This document shows positions 37,107-45,171 of a stretch of DNA of 64,000 nt, one piece after another. The notes beneath the pieces are model-generated. The model was not told the DNA's origin. It did no database searches and was given only the letters and a program-made list of their open reading frames with translations. This DNA comes from Ga0077527 sp038316355. GTDB taxonomy: Bacteria > Pseudomonadota > Gammaproteobacteria > Burkholderiales > SG8-41. The DNA is taken from assembly GCA_038316355.1 (NCBI GenBank), contig JBBQAO010000010.1:12222-76221 (forward strand), given 5' to 3'. Positions within the stretch are counted from its first letter, which is position 1. Each line of letters starts with the position of its first letter. A program made the translations under genes and the position numbers.

Positions 37107-39668
37107 TTATTTGATGCGCATGCCGGGCTGGGCGCCGGAATCGGGTGACAGCAGCCAGAGGCCGGGGACGTCGCCGCTGGCGGCGAGAACCATGCCTTCG
37201 GACATGCCGAATTTCATTTTGCGCGGCGCGAGGTTGGCGACCACTACCGTCAGCCGGCCTTTCAGTGTTTCCGGATCGTAGGCGGCCTTGATGCCGGCGA
37301 AGACCTGTTTGGTGCCCAGGGCGCCGACGTCCAGCGTCAGTTTCAGCAGCTTGTCCGCACCTTCGACATGTTCGGCGTTGGCGATTTTTGCGATGCGCAG
37401 GTCGATCTTGGTGAAGTCGTCGATTGAAATAAGCGCATCAGCGCCACTAATCCCCCCTCTCCCGTCGGGAGTGGGGCCGGGGGTGAGGGATTGAGGAGGC
37501 ATCTGCAAGGAGGATTTTTCCATGATGGTATTCCAGAGTTTTTCCAGTACAGATTCGGTTTGCTGCAGAACTTCGTTGTTCCAGAAGCGGATGACCTGGA
37601 TGCCGGACTTCAGTAAGGCGGCGGTACGGGCATCGTCTTTGGGTTTTTCATCCTGATGTTGTGATCCGTCCAGTTCGATGGCCAGTTTCAGTTCGTCGCA
37701 ATAAAAATCAAGGATGTAGTTGGCGCCGGCCAGTGCGACCGGGTGCTGTCTGCGGAATTTGTGATCGGCCAGGCGCAGGTTGCGCAGCAGGCTCCAGATC
37801 AGTTGTTCGGCATCGGTCTGTTCCTGCCGCAGTTGGCGGGCAAAAACCAGCAGGTCTTCGGGAACGGGGGGCTTTTTCGCGGGCTTTCCCTCACCCCCCG
37901 CCCCTCTCCCGGTGGGAGAGGGGGGCTTCATGGTTTCCTTGTTGGCTTCGGTCAGCGCGGCGATTTGTTTTACATCGACGCGGGTCATCAGATGTTTGTA
38001 TTCGTTGATCTTATGATCGTTAAAGCGGTACTTGGCAGACGCATGCTCCCAAGTTGAAGCTTCAACGTTCAGGAATTTTTCGACTTGTTCCGCAAGCAGA
38101 GGAAGAACTGGCTTCAGGTATATCGTCAAGACTCTGAATGCTTCGAGGCTGACGGTACATATCTGTTGAACAGAGTCCCGGGTGCCGTGAAACTTTACTT
38201 TTTCCCATGGGGCTTGAACAGCCAAAAATCCATTGACTTCATCGGTAAGGCGCATTATTTCGCGCAGCGCTTTGCCAAACTCTCGTTGTTCGTAAAAAGA
38301 CTTAATGAGCTCTCTTTGCGACCAAATATCCGCGAGTATTGCTCTTTCCAAGTCTGATTTTTGGTCTGAGACTTTTCCAAGTTTCCCTTCAAAAAACTTT
38401 GTAATAAATGGGGCGGTTCGGCTCGCAATATTGATGTATTTTCCCACCAGGTCACTATTCACCCGCGCTACAAAGTCATCCAGATTCAGATCCAGGTCTT
38501 CCATCGTCGAATTCAGTTTCGCCGCGTAGTAATAACGCAGCCATTCCGGATTCAAGCCCTGCTGGATGTAACTCTCGGCGGTGATGAAGGTGCCGCGCGA
38601 CTTGGACATTTTTTCGCCGTTCACGGTCAGGAAGCCGTGGGCGAATACTTTTGATGGTGTGCGGAAGCCGGCGTATTGCAGCATCGCCGGCCAGAACAGG
38701 GCGTGGAAATAGAGAATGTCCTTGCCGATGAAATGCACCAGCTCGGTATTGCCGCCGGGCTTGAGGAAGGCATCGGCGTCGATGGTGATGCCTTTGGCCT
38801 GTTGTTTTTTGACGTAATTCAGGAAGCTGCCGAAATAACCCACCGGCGCATCGAGCCAGACGTAAAAGAATTTCTTGCCGTCAGTGCCGGGAATCGGAAA
38901 ACCGAAGTAAGGCGCGTCGCGCGAGATGTCCCAGTCAGAGAGTTTGGCGCCGCCGGCTTCGCCCAGCCATTCCTTCATCTTGTTGGCGGCTTCGGCCTGC
39001 AGATGATCGGCGCCTTGCGTGTAGCCGCGGAGGAATTCCTCGCAGCGTTTGTCCGAGAGTTTGAAAAAATAGTGTTCCGAGGCCTTGCGCACGGGGGCGG
39101 CGCCGGAAACGGTGGAATAAGGGTTTTTTAAGTCGGTCGGTGCATAGGTGGCGCCGCAGACTTCGCAGGAATCGCCGTACTGGTCTTTCGCGCCGCACTT
39201 CGGGCATTCACCCTTGATGTAGCGATCCGGCAGAAACATCTCTTTGACCGGGTCGTAGAACTGTTCGACTGAGCGCGTGGCGATCAACTTACCGTCGTCG
39301 AGTTTTTTATATATCTCCGCGCACAGCGTCTCGTTTTCCGGCGAGTCGGTGGTGTAGTAATTGTCGAAGCTGACACCGAAACTGTCGAAGTCGCGTTGGT
39401 GTTCATGCCACACCCGGTCGATCAGTTGCTTGGGCGTGATGCCTTCGCTGTCGGCGCGCAGCATGATCGGTGTGCCGTGGGTGTCGTCCGCGCCGACGTA
39501 ATGGATCTCACGGGGTGACCCGTCCTCATTCACCTGCATGCGCTGGAACCGGACCCAGATATCGGTCTGGATGTATTCGACCAGATGGCCCAGGTGGATG
39601 GCGCCATTGGCGTACGGCAGCGCGGAGGTCACAAGAATGCGGCGCGCTGTTTGCGGGGTGTCAGGCAT
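37107..39668 (-). CDS. metG: Methionyl-tRNA synthetase carrying an in-frame DUF559 endonuclease insertion
   Basis: An 853-residue MetRS, about 159 residues longer than expected. HLGH (25-28), the four-cysteine zinc knuckle (C155, C158, C168, C171) and KMSKS (353-357) are intact. The anticodon-binding domain runs to about residue 579. Residues 604-720 are a full DUF559 domain, a Vsr-like PD-(D/E)xK nuclease family, with LDFYCDELKLAIELDGSQH and RFWNNEVL intact. The C-terminal Trbp111-like tRNA-binding domain follows (745-853). The insertion is bounded by translated repeat sequence (SPTGRGAGGEG and LTPGPTPDGRGG). An internal ATG (codon 580) has AAGGA five bases upstream and could give a separate nuclease-tRNA-binding product. 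Codons 403-543 are much lower in G+C than the rest. Confidence 0.95.
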   Translation of the reverse strand: MPDTPQTARRILVTSALPYANGAIHLGHLVEYIQTDIWVRFQRMQVNEDGSPREIHYVGADDTHGTPIMLRADSEGITPKQLIDRVWHEHQRDFDSFGVSFDNYYTTDSPENETLCAEIYKKLDDGKLIATRSVEQFYDPVKEMFLPDRYIKGECPKCGAKDQYGDSCEVCGATYAPTDLKNPYSTVSGAAPVRKASEHYFFKLSDKRCEEFLRGYTQGADHLQAEAANKMKEWLGEAGGAKLSDWDISRDAPYFGFPIPGTDGKKFFYVWLDAPVGYFGSFLNYVKKQQAKGITIDADAFLKPGGNTELVHFIGKDILYFHALFWPAMLQYAGFRTPSKVFAHGFLTVNGEKMSKSRGTFITAESYIQQGLNPEWLRYYYAAKLNSTMEDLDLNLDDFVARVNSDLVGKYINIASRTAPFITKFFEGKLGKVSDQKSDLERAILADIWSQRELIKSFYEQREFGKALREIMRLTDEVNGFLAVQAPWEKVKFHGTRDSVQQICTVSLEAFRVLTIYLKPVLPLLAEQVEKFLNVEASTWEHASAKYRFNDHKINEYKHLMTRVDVKQIAALTEANKETMKPPSPTGRGAGGEGKPAKKPPVPEDLLVFARQLRQEQTDAEQLIWSLLRNLRLADHKFRRQHPVALAGANYILDFYCDELKLAIELDGSQHQDEKPKDDARTAALLKSGIQVIRFWNNEVLQQTESVLEKLWNTIMEKSSLQMPPQSLTPGPTPDGRGGISGADALISIDDFTKIDLRIAKIANAEHVEGADKLLKLTLDVGALGTKQVFAGIKAAYDPETLKGRLTVVVANLAPRKMKFGMSEGMVLAASGDVPGLWLLSPDSGAQPGMRIK
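37451..37490 (-). repeat. CCCTCTCCC-type repeat, distal end of metG insertion
   Basis: Begins TCCCCCCTCTCCCGTCGGGA and ends GGGGGTGAGGGA on the plus strand. Inverted relative to the copy at 37887-37926 and in the same orientation as the solo copy near thyA. Confidence 0.8.
37887..37926 (+). repeat. CCCTCTCCC-type repeat, proximal end of metG insertion
   Basis: Begins TCCCTCACCCCCCGCCCCTC and ends CGGTGGGAGAGGGGGGC on the plus strand. Encodes residues about 581-594 of the metG product. Confidence 0.8.
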
Positions 39669-39670
39669 GG

Positions 39671-39710
39671 GGATGAGTCAGGGGGGATGAGTCAGGGGGG
39701 TGAGCCAGGG
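39671..39710. repeat. Short tandem repeat in the metG leader
   Basis: Three units of about 14 bases, two with ATGAGTCAGGGG and one altered (GTGAGCCAGGG), lie directly before the metG start codon, where they would form part of the leader RNA. Confidence 0.6.
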
Positions 39711-39863
39711 AGTGGTGCTAAAGGATTGAATTGTAACAAACTATTCTGAAACCCCCGGCTTGCGGAAGGGCGTCTGACACGGTTCGCGGCGGACACTGTG
39801 GCAAGAGCGCAAAAAAACCTTTGTCAGCATGGGGTTGTAGTGGTTTGCAGGGGGGTATCTCGC

Positions 39864-39869
39864 TACAAT
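39864..39869 (+). promoter_or_regulatory. Candidate -10 element of apbC
   Basis: TACAAT 38 bases before the apbC ATG; the -35 is poor. Confidence 0.35.
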
Positions 39870-39907
39870 CGCGGCCTCAACACGCATTACCAACGGAACC
39901 CCAAGCC

Positions 39908-41020
39908 ATGGCCACAACCCCGATTACCGAGCAGGACGTCCAGACCGCGCTGAAGCAGTTGACGGACCCCAACACCAAAACGGACTACGTCACCGCCAAG
40001 TCCGCGAAAAACATCAAGATAGAAAGTAACGGCGCCGGAGGCAACAACGTCTCGGTGGACATCCTGCTGGGTTATCCCGGCAAGAGCCAGATTGAACCCA
40101 TCCGCAAGGCGGTGGCGGACCAACTGAAAACCCTGCCCGGTGTCGGCAGCGTGACGGTCAATGTGTCGATCAAGATCGTGCCGCATGCGGTGCAGCGCGG
40201 TGTGAAACTGATTCCCGGTGTGAAAAACATCATCGCTGTTGCGTCCGGCAAGGGCGGCGTCGGCAAGAGCACCACCGCAGTGAACCTGGCACTGGCGCTG
40301 GCCGCCGAGGGCGCCAGTGTCGGCATCCTTGATGCCGATATTTACGGCCCGTCGCAGCCGATGATGCTGGGCATTGCCGGTCGTCCGGAGTCGAAGGATG
40401 GCAAGTCGCTGGAACCGATGGAGGCGCACGGCCTGCAGGCAATGTCGATCGGTTTTCTGATCGACACTGAAACACCGATGGTGTGGCGCGGCCCGATGGT
40501 GACCCAGGCCCTGGAGCAGTTGGTAAATGAAACCAAATGGCGTGATGTTGATTACCTCGTCGTCGATCTGCCGCCGGGCACCGGCGACATTCAGCTGACC
40601 CTGGCGCAGCGCGTGCCGGTCACCGGCGCGGTGATCGTCACCACGCCACAGGACATCGCGCTGATTGATGCGCGCAAGGGCCTGAAGATGTTCGAGAAGG
40701 TGGGTATTCCCATTCTCGGCATCGTCGAAAACATGTCGCTGCACATCTGTTCGAAGTGCGGTCACGAAGAACACATTTTTGGCGAAGGCGGTGGCAGCCG
40801 GATGGGCACTGATTACAACGTCGAACTGCTGGGCTCGCTGCCGCTGGACATCAATATCCGCAAACAGGCGGACTCCGGCAAACCGACGGTGGTGGCGGAC
40901 CCTGATGGCCGGGTGTCTGAAATTTATCGCCAGATCGCGCGCCGCGTCGCGGTGAAAATCGCCGAGAAGCAGCAGGACCATTCCGCCGCATTCCCGAAAA
41001 TCGTTGTAAAAAACACATAG
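39908..41020 (+). CDS. apbC: Mrp/ApbC iron-sulfur cluster carrier ATPase
   Basis: A 370-residue P-loop ATPase that loads iron-sulfur clusters onto client proteins. The N-terminal MIP18-like domain (ITEQDVQTALKQLTDPNTK to about residue 80) is followed by the deviant Walker A ASGKGGVGKST, switch DADIYGPSQP, and the dimer-bridging CSKCGHEEHIFGEGG with its CxxC cluster-binding pair. The ATG at 39908 is taken because it begins the family sequence; the frame is open upstream to 39821. Confidence 0.94.
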   Translation: MATTPITEQDVQTALKQLTDPNTKTDYVTAKSAKNIKIESNGAGGNNVSVDILLGYPGKSQIEPIRKAVADQLKTLPGVGSVTVNVSIKIVPHAVQRGVKLIPGVKNIIAVASGKGGVGKSTTAVNLALALAAEGASVGILDADIYGPSQPMMLGIAGRPESKDGKSLEPMEAHGLQAMSIGFLIDTETPMVWRGPMVTQALEQLVNETKWRDVDYLVVDLPPGTGDIQLTLAQRVPVTGAVIVTTPQDIALIDARKGLKMFEKVGIPILGIVENMSLHICSKCGHEEHIFGEGGGSRMGTDYNVELLGSLPLDINIRKQADSGKPTVVADPDGRVSEIYRQIARRVAVKIAEKQQDHSAAFPKIVVKNT

Positions 41021-41040
41021 TCTGGATGGGGAAACCCTTT

Positions 41041-41057
41041 CGAATCCGCGGGATTCG
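41041..41057. terminator. Hairpin after apbC
   Basis: CGAATCC-GCG-GGATTCG forms a small perfect stem 20 bases past the stop but without a T-run. Possibly a weak terminator. The remaining gap to 41224 shows nothing else. Confidence 0.35.
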
Positions 41058-41224
41058 GCGCTAAGATGGCGGCGTGCTGAATTCCGCGATTACCGTCCAA
41101 TGCGCCTGCCCGGCGCGCAGCCGCCCGTGACGGCGCGGCGCAGCATGGTGTGCGCATCGCTTCTGCGCCGCCAGTCCACACCCCAGTAGTTCCCCCGACG
41201 CTCACCCATACCAGCAGAGGCACC

Positions 41225-43465
41225 ATGCGCTTCCGTTTTCCGGTCATCATCATCGACGAAGACTTCCGCTCGGAAAACACGAGTGGTCTGGGCATCCGCG
41301 CGCTGGCCAAGGCGCTGGAGGACGAGGGGCTCGAGGTGCTGGGCGAGACCAGCTACGGCGACCTGTCATCCTTTGCCCAGCAGCAGTCCCGCGCTTCGGT
41401 TTTTATCCTGTCGGTCGATGACGATGATTTCTCGGCGCAGGAGCTGGAGTCGACGATCGGTGAGCTGCGTACCTTCGTCAAGGCGATCCGCTTTCGCAAT
41501 GCCGAGATTCCGATTTTCCTCTATGGTGAGACTCAGACTTCGCGGCATATCCCGAACGACGTGCTGCGCGAGCTGCACGGCTTCATTCACATGTTCGAGG
41601 ACACGCCGGAGTTCGTCGCGCGTTACATCGTGCGCGAATCCAAGGCCTATCTCGACAGCCTGGCGCCGCCGTTTTTCCGTGCGCTGACCCATTACGCGCA
41701 GGACGGCTCGTATTCCTGGCACTGCCCGGGGCACTCCGGCGGTGTCGCGTTCCTGAAAAGCCCCGTCGGTCAGATGTTCCACCAGTTTTTCGGCGAAAAC
41801 CTGTTGCGCGCCGACGTTTGCAACGCGGTCGAGGAACTCGGCCAGTTGCTCGATCACTCGGGGCCGGTGGCGGCTTCGGAGCGCAACGCCGCGCGTATTT
41901 TCAACTGCGACCACCTGTTTTTTGTCACCAACGGCACTTCGACTTCGAACAAGATGGTGTGGCATTCGACGGTGGCGCCGGGTGACGTGGTGATCGTTGA
42001 CCGCAACTGCCATGTGTCGATCCTGCATGCGATCACCATGACCGGCGCGGTGCCGGTGTTCCTGATGCCGACGCGCAATCACTTCGGCATCATCGGTCCG
42101 ATCCCGCTGGAAGAGTTCACCTGGGAAAACATCGAGAAAAAAATCCGCGCCAATCCGTTTGCCTCGAAATCGAAATCCAAGCCGCGCATCCTGACGATCA
42201 CGCAGAGCACCTACGACGGCATTCTCTACAACGTCGATGCCATCAAGGAAAAGCTCGACGGCAAGATCGATACACTGCATTTCGACGAGGCCTGGCTGCC
42301 GCACGCGACCTTCCACAAGTTCTACCACGGCATGCATGCCATCGGCCGCGACCGGCCGCGGACCAAGGAGTCAGTGGTGTTTGCGACGCAGTCCACGCAC
42401 AAGCTGCTGGCGGGACTGTCGCAGGCTTCGCAGATCCTGGTGCAGGACAGCGAGACGCGCAAACTCGATTACGACACCTTCAACGAAGCCTATCTGATGC
42501 ATACCTCGACGAGCCCGCAGTACGCGATCATCGCGTCCTGCGACGTCGCGGCGGCGATGATGGAACCGCCGGGCGGCACCGCGCTGGTCGAGGACTCGAT
42601 CATGGAGGCGCTGGATTTCCGCCGCGCCATGCGCAAGGTTGACGCTGAATTCGGCAAGGACTGGTGGTTCAAGGTGTGGGGACCGGAGCGCCTTGCCGCC
42701 GAAGGCGTCGGCAATCGCGACGACTGGATGCTGCGTCCGTCGGAACGCTGGCACGGTTTCGGCAACCTCGAAGCCGGTTTCAACATGCTGGATCCGATCA
42801 AGGCCACGGTAATCACACCGGGGCTGGACGTGACCGGCAAGTTTGCCAAGAGCGGCATCCCGGCGGTGGTGGTGACCCGGTATCTTGCCGAGCACGGCAT
42901 CATTGTCGAGAAGACCGGGCTGTACTCGTTTTTCATCATGTTCACTATCGGCATTACCAAGGGCCGCTGGAATACGATGGTCACCGAATTGCAGCAGTTC
43001 AAGGACGACTACGACAACAACCGGCCGCTGTGGCGCGTGTTGCCGGAGTTCCTGGCGGCGTATCCGCGCTACGAAAAAATCGGTTTGAAGGATCTGTGCG
43101 AACAGATTCACGGTGTCTACAAGGCCAACGACATTGCGCGACTGACCACGGAGATGTACCTGTCGGACATGCAGCCGGCGATGCCGCCCGCCGAAGCCTG
43201 GGCGCGCATGGCGCATCGCAGGATCGAGCGTGTTGACATCGACAAACTCGAAGGGCGCGTAGCCAGCGTGCTGCTGACGCCGTATCCGCCAGGCATACCG
43301 CTGCTGATTCCCGGAGAGCGTTTCAACAGCACCATCGTGCGTTATCTGCAGTTCGCTCGCATGTTCAACCGCCAGTTCCCCGGTTTTGACACCGACATCC
43401 ATGGCCTGGTATCGGAGGGCAGCGGCGAAGCGCTGCATTATTTCGTCGATTGCGTTGCGGATTGA
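41225..43465 (+). CDS. Orn/Lys/Arg decarboxylase (PLP-dependent, major family)
   Basis: A 746-residue fold-type I amino-acid decarboxylase with an N-terminal response-regulator-like wing domain (FPVIIIDEDFRSENTSGLG), the PLP domain and a C-terminal domain. The PLP-binding lysine is K393 in QSTHKLLAGLSQ; GHSGGVAFLKSPVG and DEAWLPHATFHKFY are also conserved. The family makes cadaverine, agmatine or putrescine in acid response or polyamine synthesis; the substrate is not decided, lysine or arginine being likely. The ATG at 41225 has AGAGG upstream and starts the wing domain; the open frame before it is not homologous. Confidence 0.92.
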   Translation: MRFRFPVIIIDEDFRSENTSGLGIRALAKALEDEGLEVLGETSYGDLSSFAQQQSRASVFILSVDDDDFSAQELESTIGELRTFVKAIRFRNAEIPIFLYGETQTSRHIPNDVLRELHGFIHMFEDTPEFVARYIVRESKAYLDSLAPPFFRALTHYAQDGSYSWHCPGHSGGVAFLKSPVGQMFHQFFGENLLRADVCNAVEELGQLLDHSGPVAASERNAARIFNCDHLFFVTNGTSTSNKMVWHSTVAPGDVVIVDRNCHVSILHAITMTGAVPVFLMPTRNHFGIIGPIPLEEFTWENIEKKIRANPFASKSKSKPRILTITQSTYDGILYNVDAIKEKLDGKIDTLHFDEAWLPHATFHKFYHGMHAIGRDRPRTKESVVFATQSTHKLLAGLSQASQILVQDSETRKLDYDTFNEAYLMHTSTSPQYAIIASCDVAAAMMEPPGGTALVEDSIMEALDFRRAMRKVDAEFGKDWWFKVWGPERLAAEGVGNRDDWMLRPSERWHGFGNLEAGFNMLDPIKATVITPGLDVTGKFAKSGIPAVVVTRYLAEHGIIVEKTGLYSFFIMFTIGITKGRWNTMVTELQQFKDDYDNNRPLWRVLPEFLAAYPRYEKIGLKDLCEQIHGVYKANDIARLTTEMYLSDMQPAMPPAEAWARMAHRRIERVDIDKLEGRVASVLLTPYPPGIPLLIPGERFNSTIVRYLQFARMFNRQFPGFDTDIHGLVSEGSGEALHYFVDCVAD

Positions 43466-43479
43466 TATTGCGTTAATCA

Positions 43480-43498
43480 ATAAGTAATTGTTTTTATT
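43480..43498 (+). repeat. 19-base AT-rich intergenic motif, copy 4
   Basis: ATAAGTAATTGTTTTTATT, the consensus form, in the 68-base gap before the first PaaK-like gene, 35 bases from its start. Confidence 0.7.
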
Positions 43499-43533
43499 TA
43501 TTAATTTATAGTTTCACGGGAGACTCGCGCGCG

Positions 43534-44895
43534 ATGCACAAGCTGGCGCATACCCCTGTTCCCGGCAGTGCACTCGGCGGCATGGCGTGGCCGGCGCTGC
43601 CCGGCGCCGAGGGCGCGCGCATGCTGGCCCTGCAATACCAGTTCGCGCAAAGCGAACGCTGGTCTCCGGCGAAATTGCGTAAGGCGCAGTTCGCGCAGAT
43701 GACCCAACTGCTGCATCACGCCAAAACCACCGTGCCGTTTTATCGCGATCGTCTTGCCGGCATTGCGGCGGATCAGCCACTTGATGCTGCAGCCTTTGTG
43801 CAGATCCCGTTGCTGCGCCGGCAGGACATCCAGGAACACTTTGAAGCACTGCTCAGCCGCGCGCTGCCGCCGGACCATGGCGGCATGCAGGAAGGCAATA
43901 CCTCGGGTTCCACCGGCCGGCCGATCCGTTTCATGATGACGCCGCTGCTGGAAGTGTTCTGGCATGCCTTCACGCTGCGCGAACACCTGTGGCAGCGCCG
44001 CGATTTCTCCGGCAAGCTGGCGGCGATCCGCGCGCGCGTGAATCCCGGCGGCGGTCCCGGCTGGGGCGCATCCACCGACTCCACGTTTCGCACCGGCCCT
44101 TCGGTGATGTGCAATACCGAGCAGCCGATTCCGCAGCAGGCGCAGTGGCTGATGCAGGAGAATCCCGATTACCTGATCAGCGTGGCATCCAATGTGCAGG
44201 AACTGGCGCGGCATTGCGGGAAACTCGGGCTGCGGCCGCCGCGCTTGCTCGAAGTGCGCACTTATGGCGAAGCACTGCATCCCGATGCGCGCAAGGAAAT
44301 CCGTGCGGCCTGGGGTGTGCCGGTGATCGACATGTATTCCTGCCGCGAAGCGGGGTATCTCGCGCTGCAATGTCCGGAGCACGAGCACTACCATGTGCAA
44401 TCCGAAGGAATTTACCTGGAATTGCTCGATGATCACGGCCAGCCCTGTGCGCCCGGTACTTTGGGTCGCGTGGTGATCACGGTGCTGCACAATTTTGCGA
44501 CGCCGCTGATCCGTTATGACATCGGTGATTATGCCGAGGCTGGCGAACCCTGTGACTGTGGCCGCAGCCTGCCGGTGATCAAACGCATCGTCGGCCGGGT
44601 GCGCAACATGCTGCGTTTGCCCGGTGGCGGCATGCGTCATCCGCGCTTCGGCGAGGCACAGTTCGGCAGCATTGCGCCGGTGCGGCAGTTCCAGGTGGTG
44701 CAGAAAACCCTGCAGGACATCGAGGTGGCGCTGGTGGTGGCGCGTCCGCTGACGGTGGGCGATGAAATGGTGTTGCGCGCATTGATCGTGAAGAATCTGA
44801 AGCATCCGTTCAAGGTGTCTTTCGTCTACCGCGACGACATCCCGCGTTCGGCCGGCGGCAAATACGAGGATTTCCGTTCGGAGGTGATGGCATGA
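43534..44895 (+). CDS. Phenylacetate-CoA ligase (PaaK)-like adenylating enzyme, copy 1
   Basis: A 453-residue member of the acyl-adenylate-forming superfamily, PaaK/CapK branch. The phosphate-binding loop is NTSGSTGRPIRF, EVRTYGEALHP and DMYSCREAGYLALQCP line the active site, PLIRYDIGDYAE carries the conserved Asp, and RSAGGKYEDF holds the C-terminal Lys needed for adenylation. It would activate a carboxylic acid as adenylate and perhaps as CoA ester. First of three tandem paralogues; copies 1 and 2 look about 70% identical by eye. The acid substrate is unknown. Confidence 0.87.
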   Translation: MHKLAHTPVPGSALGGMAWPALPGAEGARMLALQYQFAQSERWSPAKLRKAQFAQMTQLLHHAKTTVPFYRDRLAGIAADQPLDAAAFVQIPLLRRQDIQEHFEALLSRALPPDHGGMQEGNTSGSTGRPIRFMMTPLLEVFWHAFTLREHLWQRRDFSGKLAAIRARVNPGGGPGWGASTDSTFRTGPSVMCNTEQPIPQQAQWLMQENPDYLISVASNVQELARHCGKLGLRPPRLLEVRTYGEALHPDARKEIRAAWGVPVIDMYSCREAGYLALQCPEHEHYHVQSEGIYLELLDDHGQPCAPGTLGRVVITVLHNFATPLIRYDIGDYAEAGEPCDCGRSLPVIKRIVGRVRNMLRLPGGGMRHPRFGEAQFGSIAPVRQFQVVQKTLQDIEVALVVARPLTVGDEMVLRALIVKNLKHPFKVSFVYRDDIPRSAGGKYEDFRSEVMA

Positions 44896-44933
44896 GCATG
44901 AGCAAGGCTGCCTGACGGAAAGACCGGATCCAA

Positions 44934-45101
44934 TTAACCGCCGATGAACGCCGATGAACGCAGATTAAACAGATTCAAAAATCGCGCTGGAATCGGTCCA
45001 TAATAATTTATCAGAAACAATGGCTTACATTGATTCAACAGGCTGCTTTCCGATGTTTTTGATTTTATCGGCGGCGTTAATCCGCGTTCATCTGCGGTTA
45101 A
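44934..45101. repeat. Intergenic palindrome, GATGAACGC family, copy 2
   Basis: The left arm (44934-44968) starts TTAACCGCCGATGAACGC and the right arm (45077-45101) ends GTTCATCTGCGGTTAA. It fills most of the 276-base gap between PaaK-like copies 1 and 2; nothing else was seen there. Confidence 0.75.
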
Positions 45102-45171
45102 CGTTTTCAGATTCTGATATGGGCTCTAAGTCACCCGGACTGCAGCCCGCAAATTTCCAGGTCTTCCGGTA

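Larger units (their letters stand above)
37451..37926 (-). mobile_element. DUF559 endonuclease element flanked by inverted CCCTCTCCC repeats, inside metG
   Basis: A 476-base segment bounded by two copies of one repeat in opposite orientation (37451-37490 and 37887-37926), each with the core CTCTCCC...GGGAG. Between them lies a complete DUF559 coding unit in the metG frame. Removing it would leave a MetRS of about 694 residues, the usual length. DUF559 genes elsewhere are often preceded by peptides such as PSPTGRGAGGEG that come from this repeat type, which supports reading it as one unit. No target duplication was found. Called mobile by inference. Confidence 0.65.

Noticed and set aside
37451..37926. 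Intein in MetRS
   Set aside because: No splice-junction Cys/Ser, no HN at the end and no Hint-type blocks; the nuclease is DUF559, not LAGLIDADG or HNH, and the insertion begins and ends in repeat sequence.
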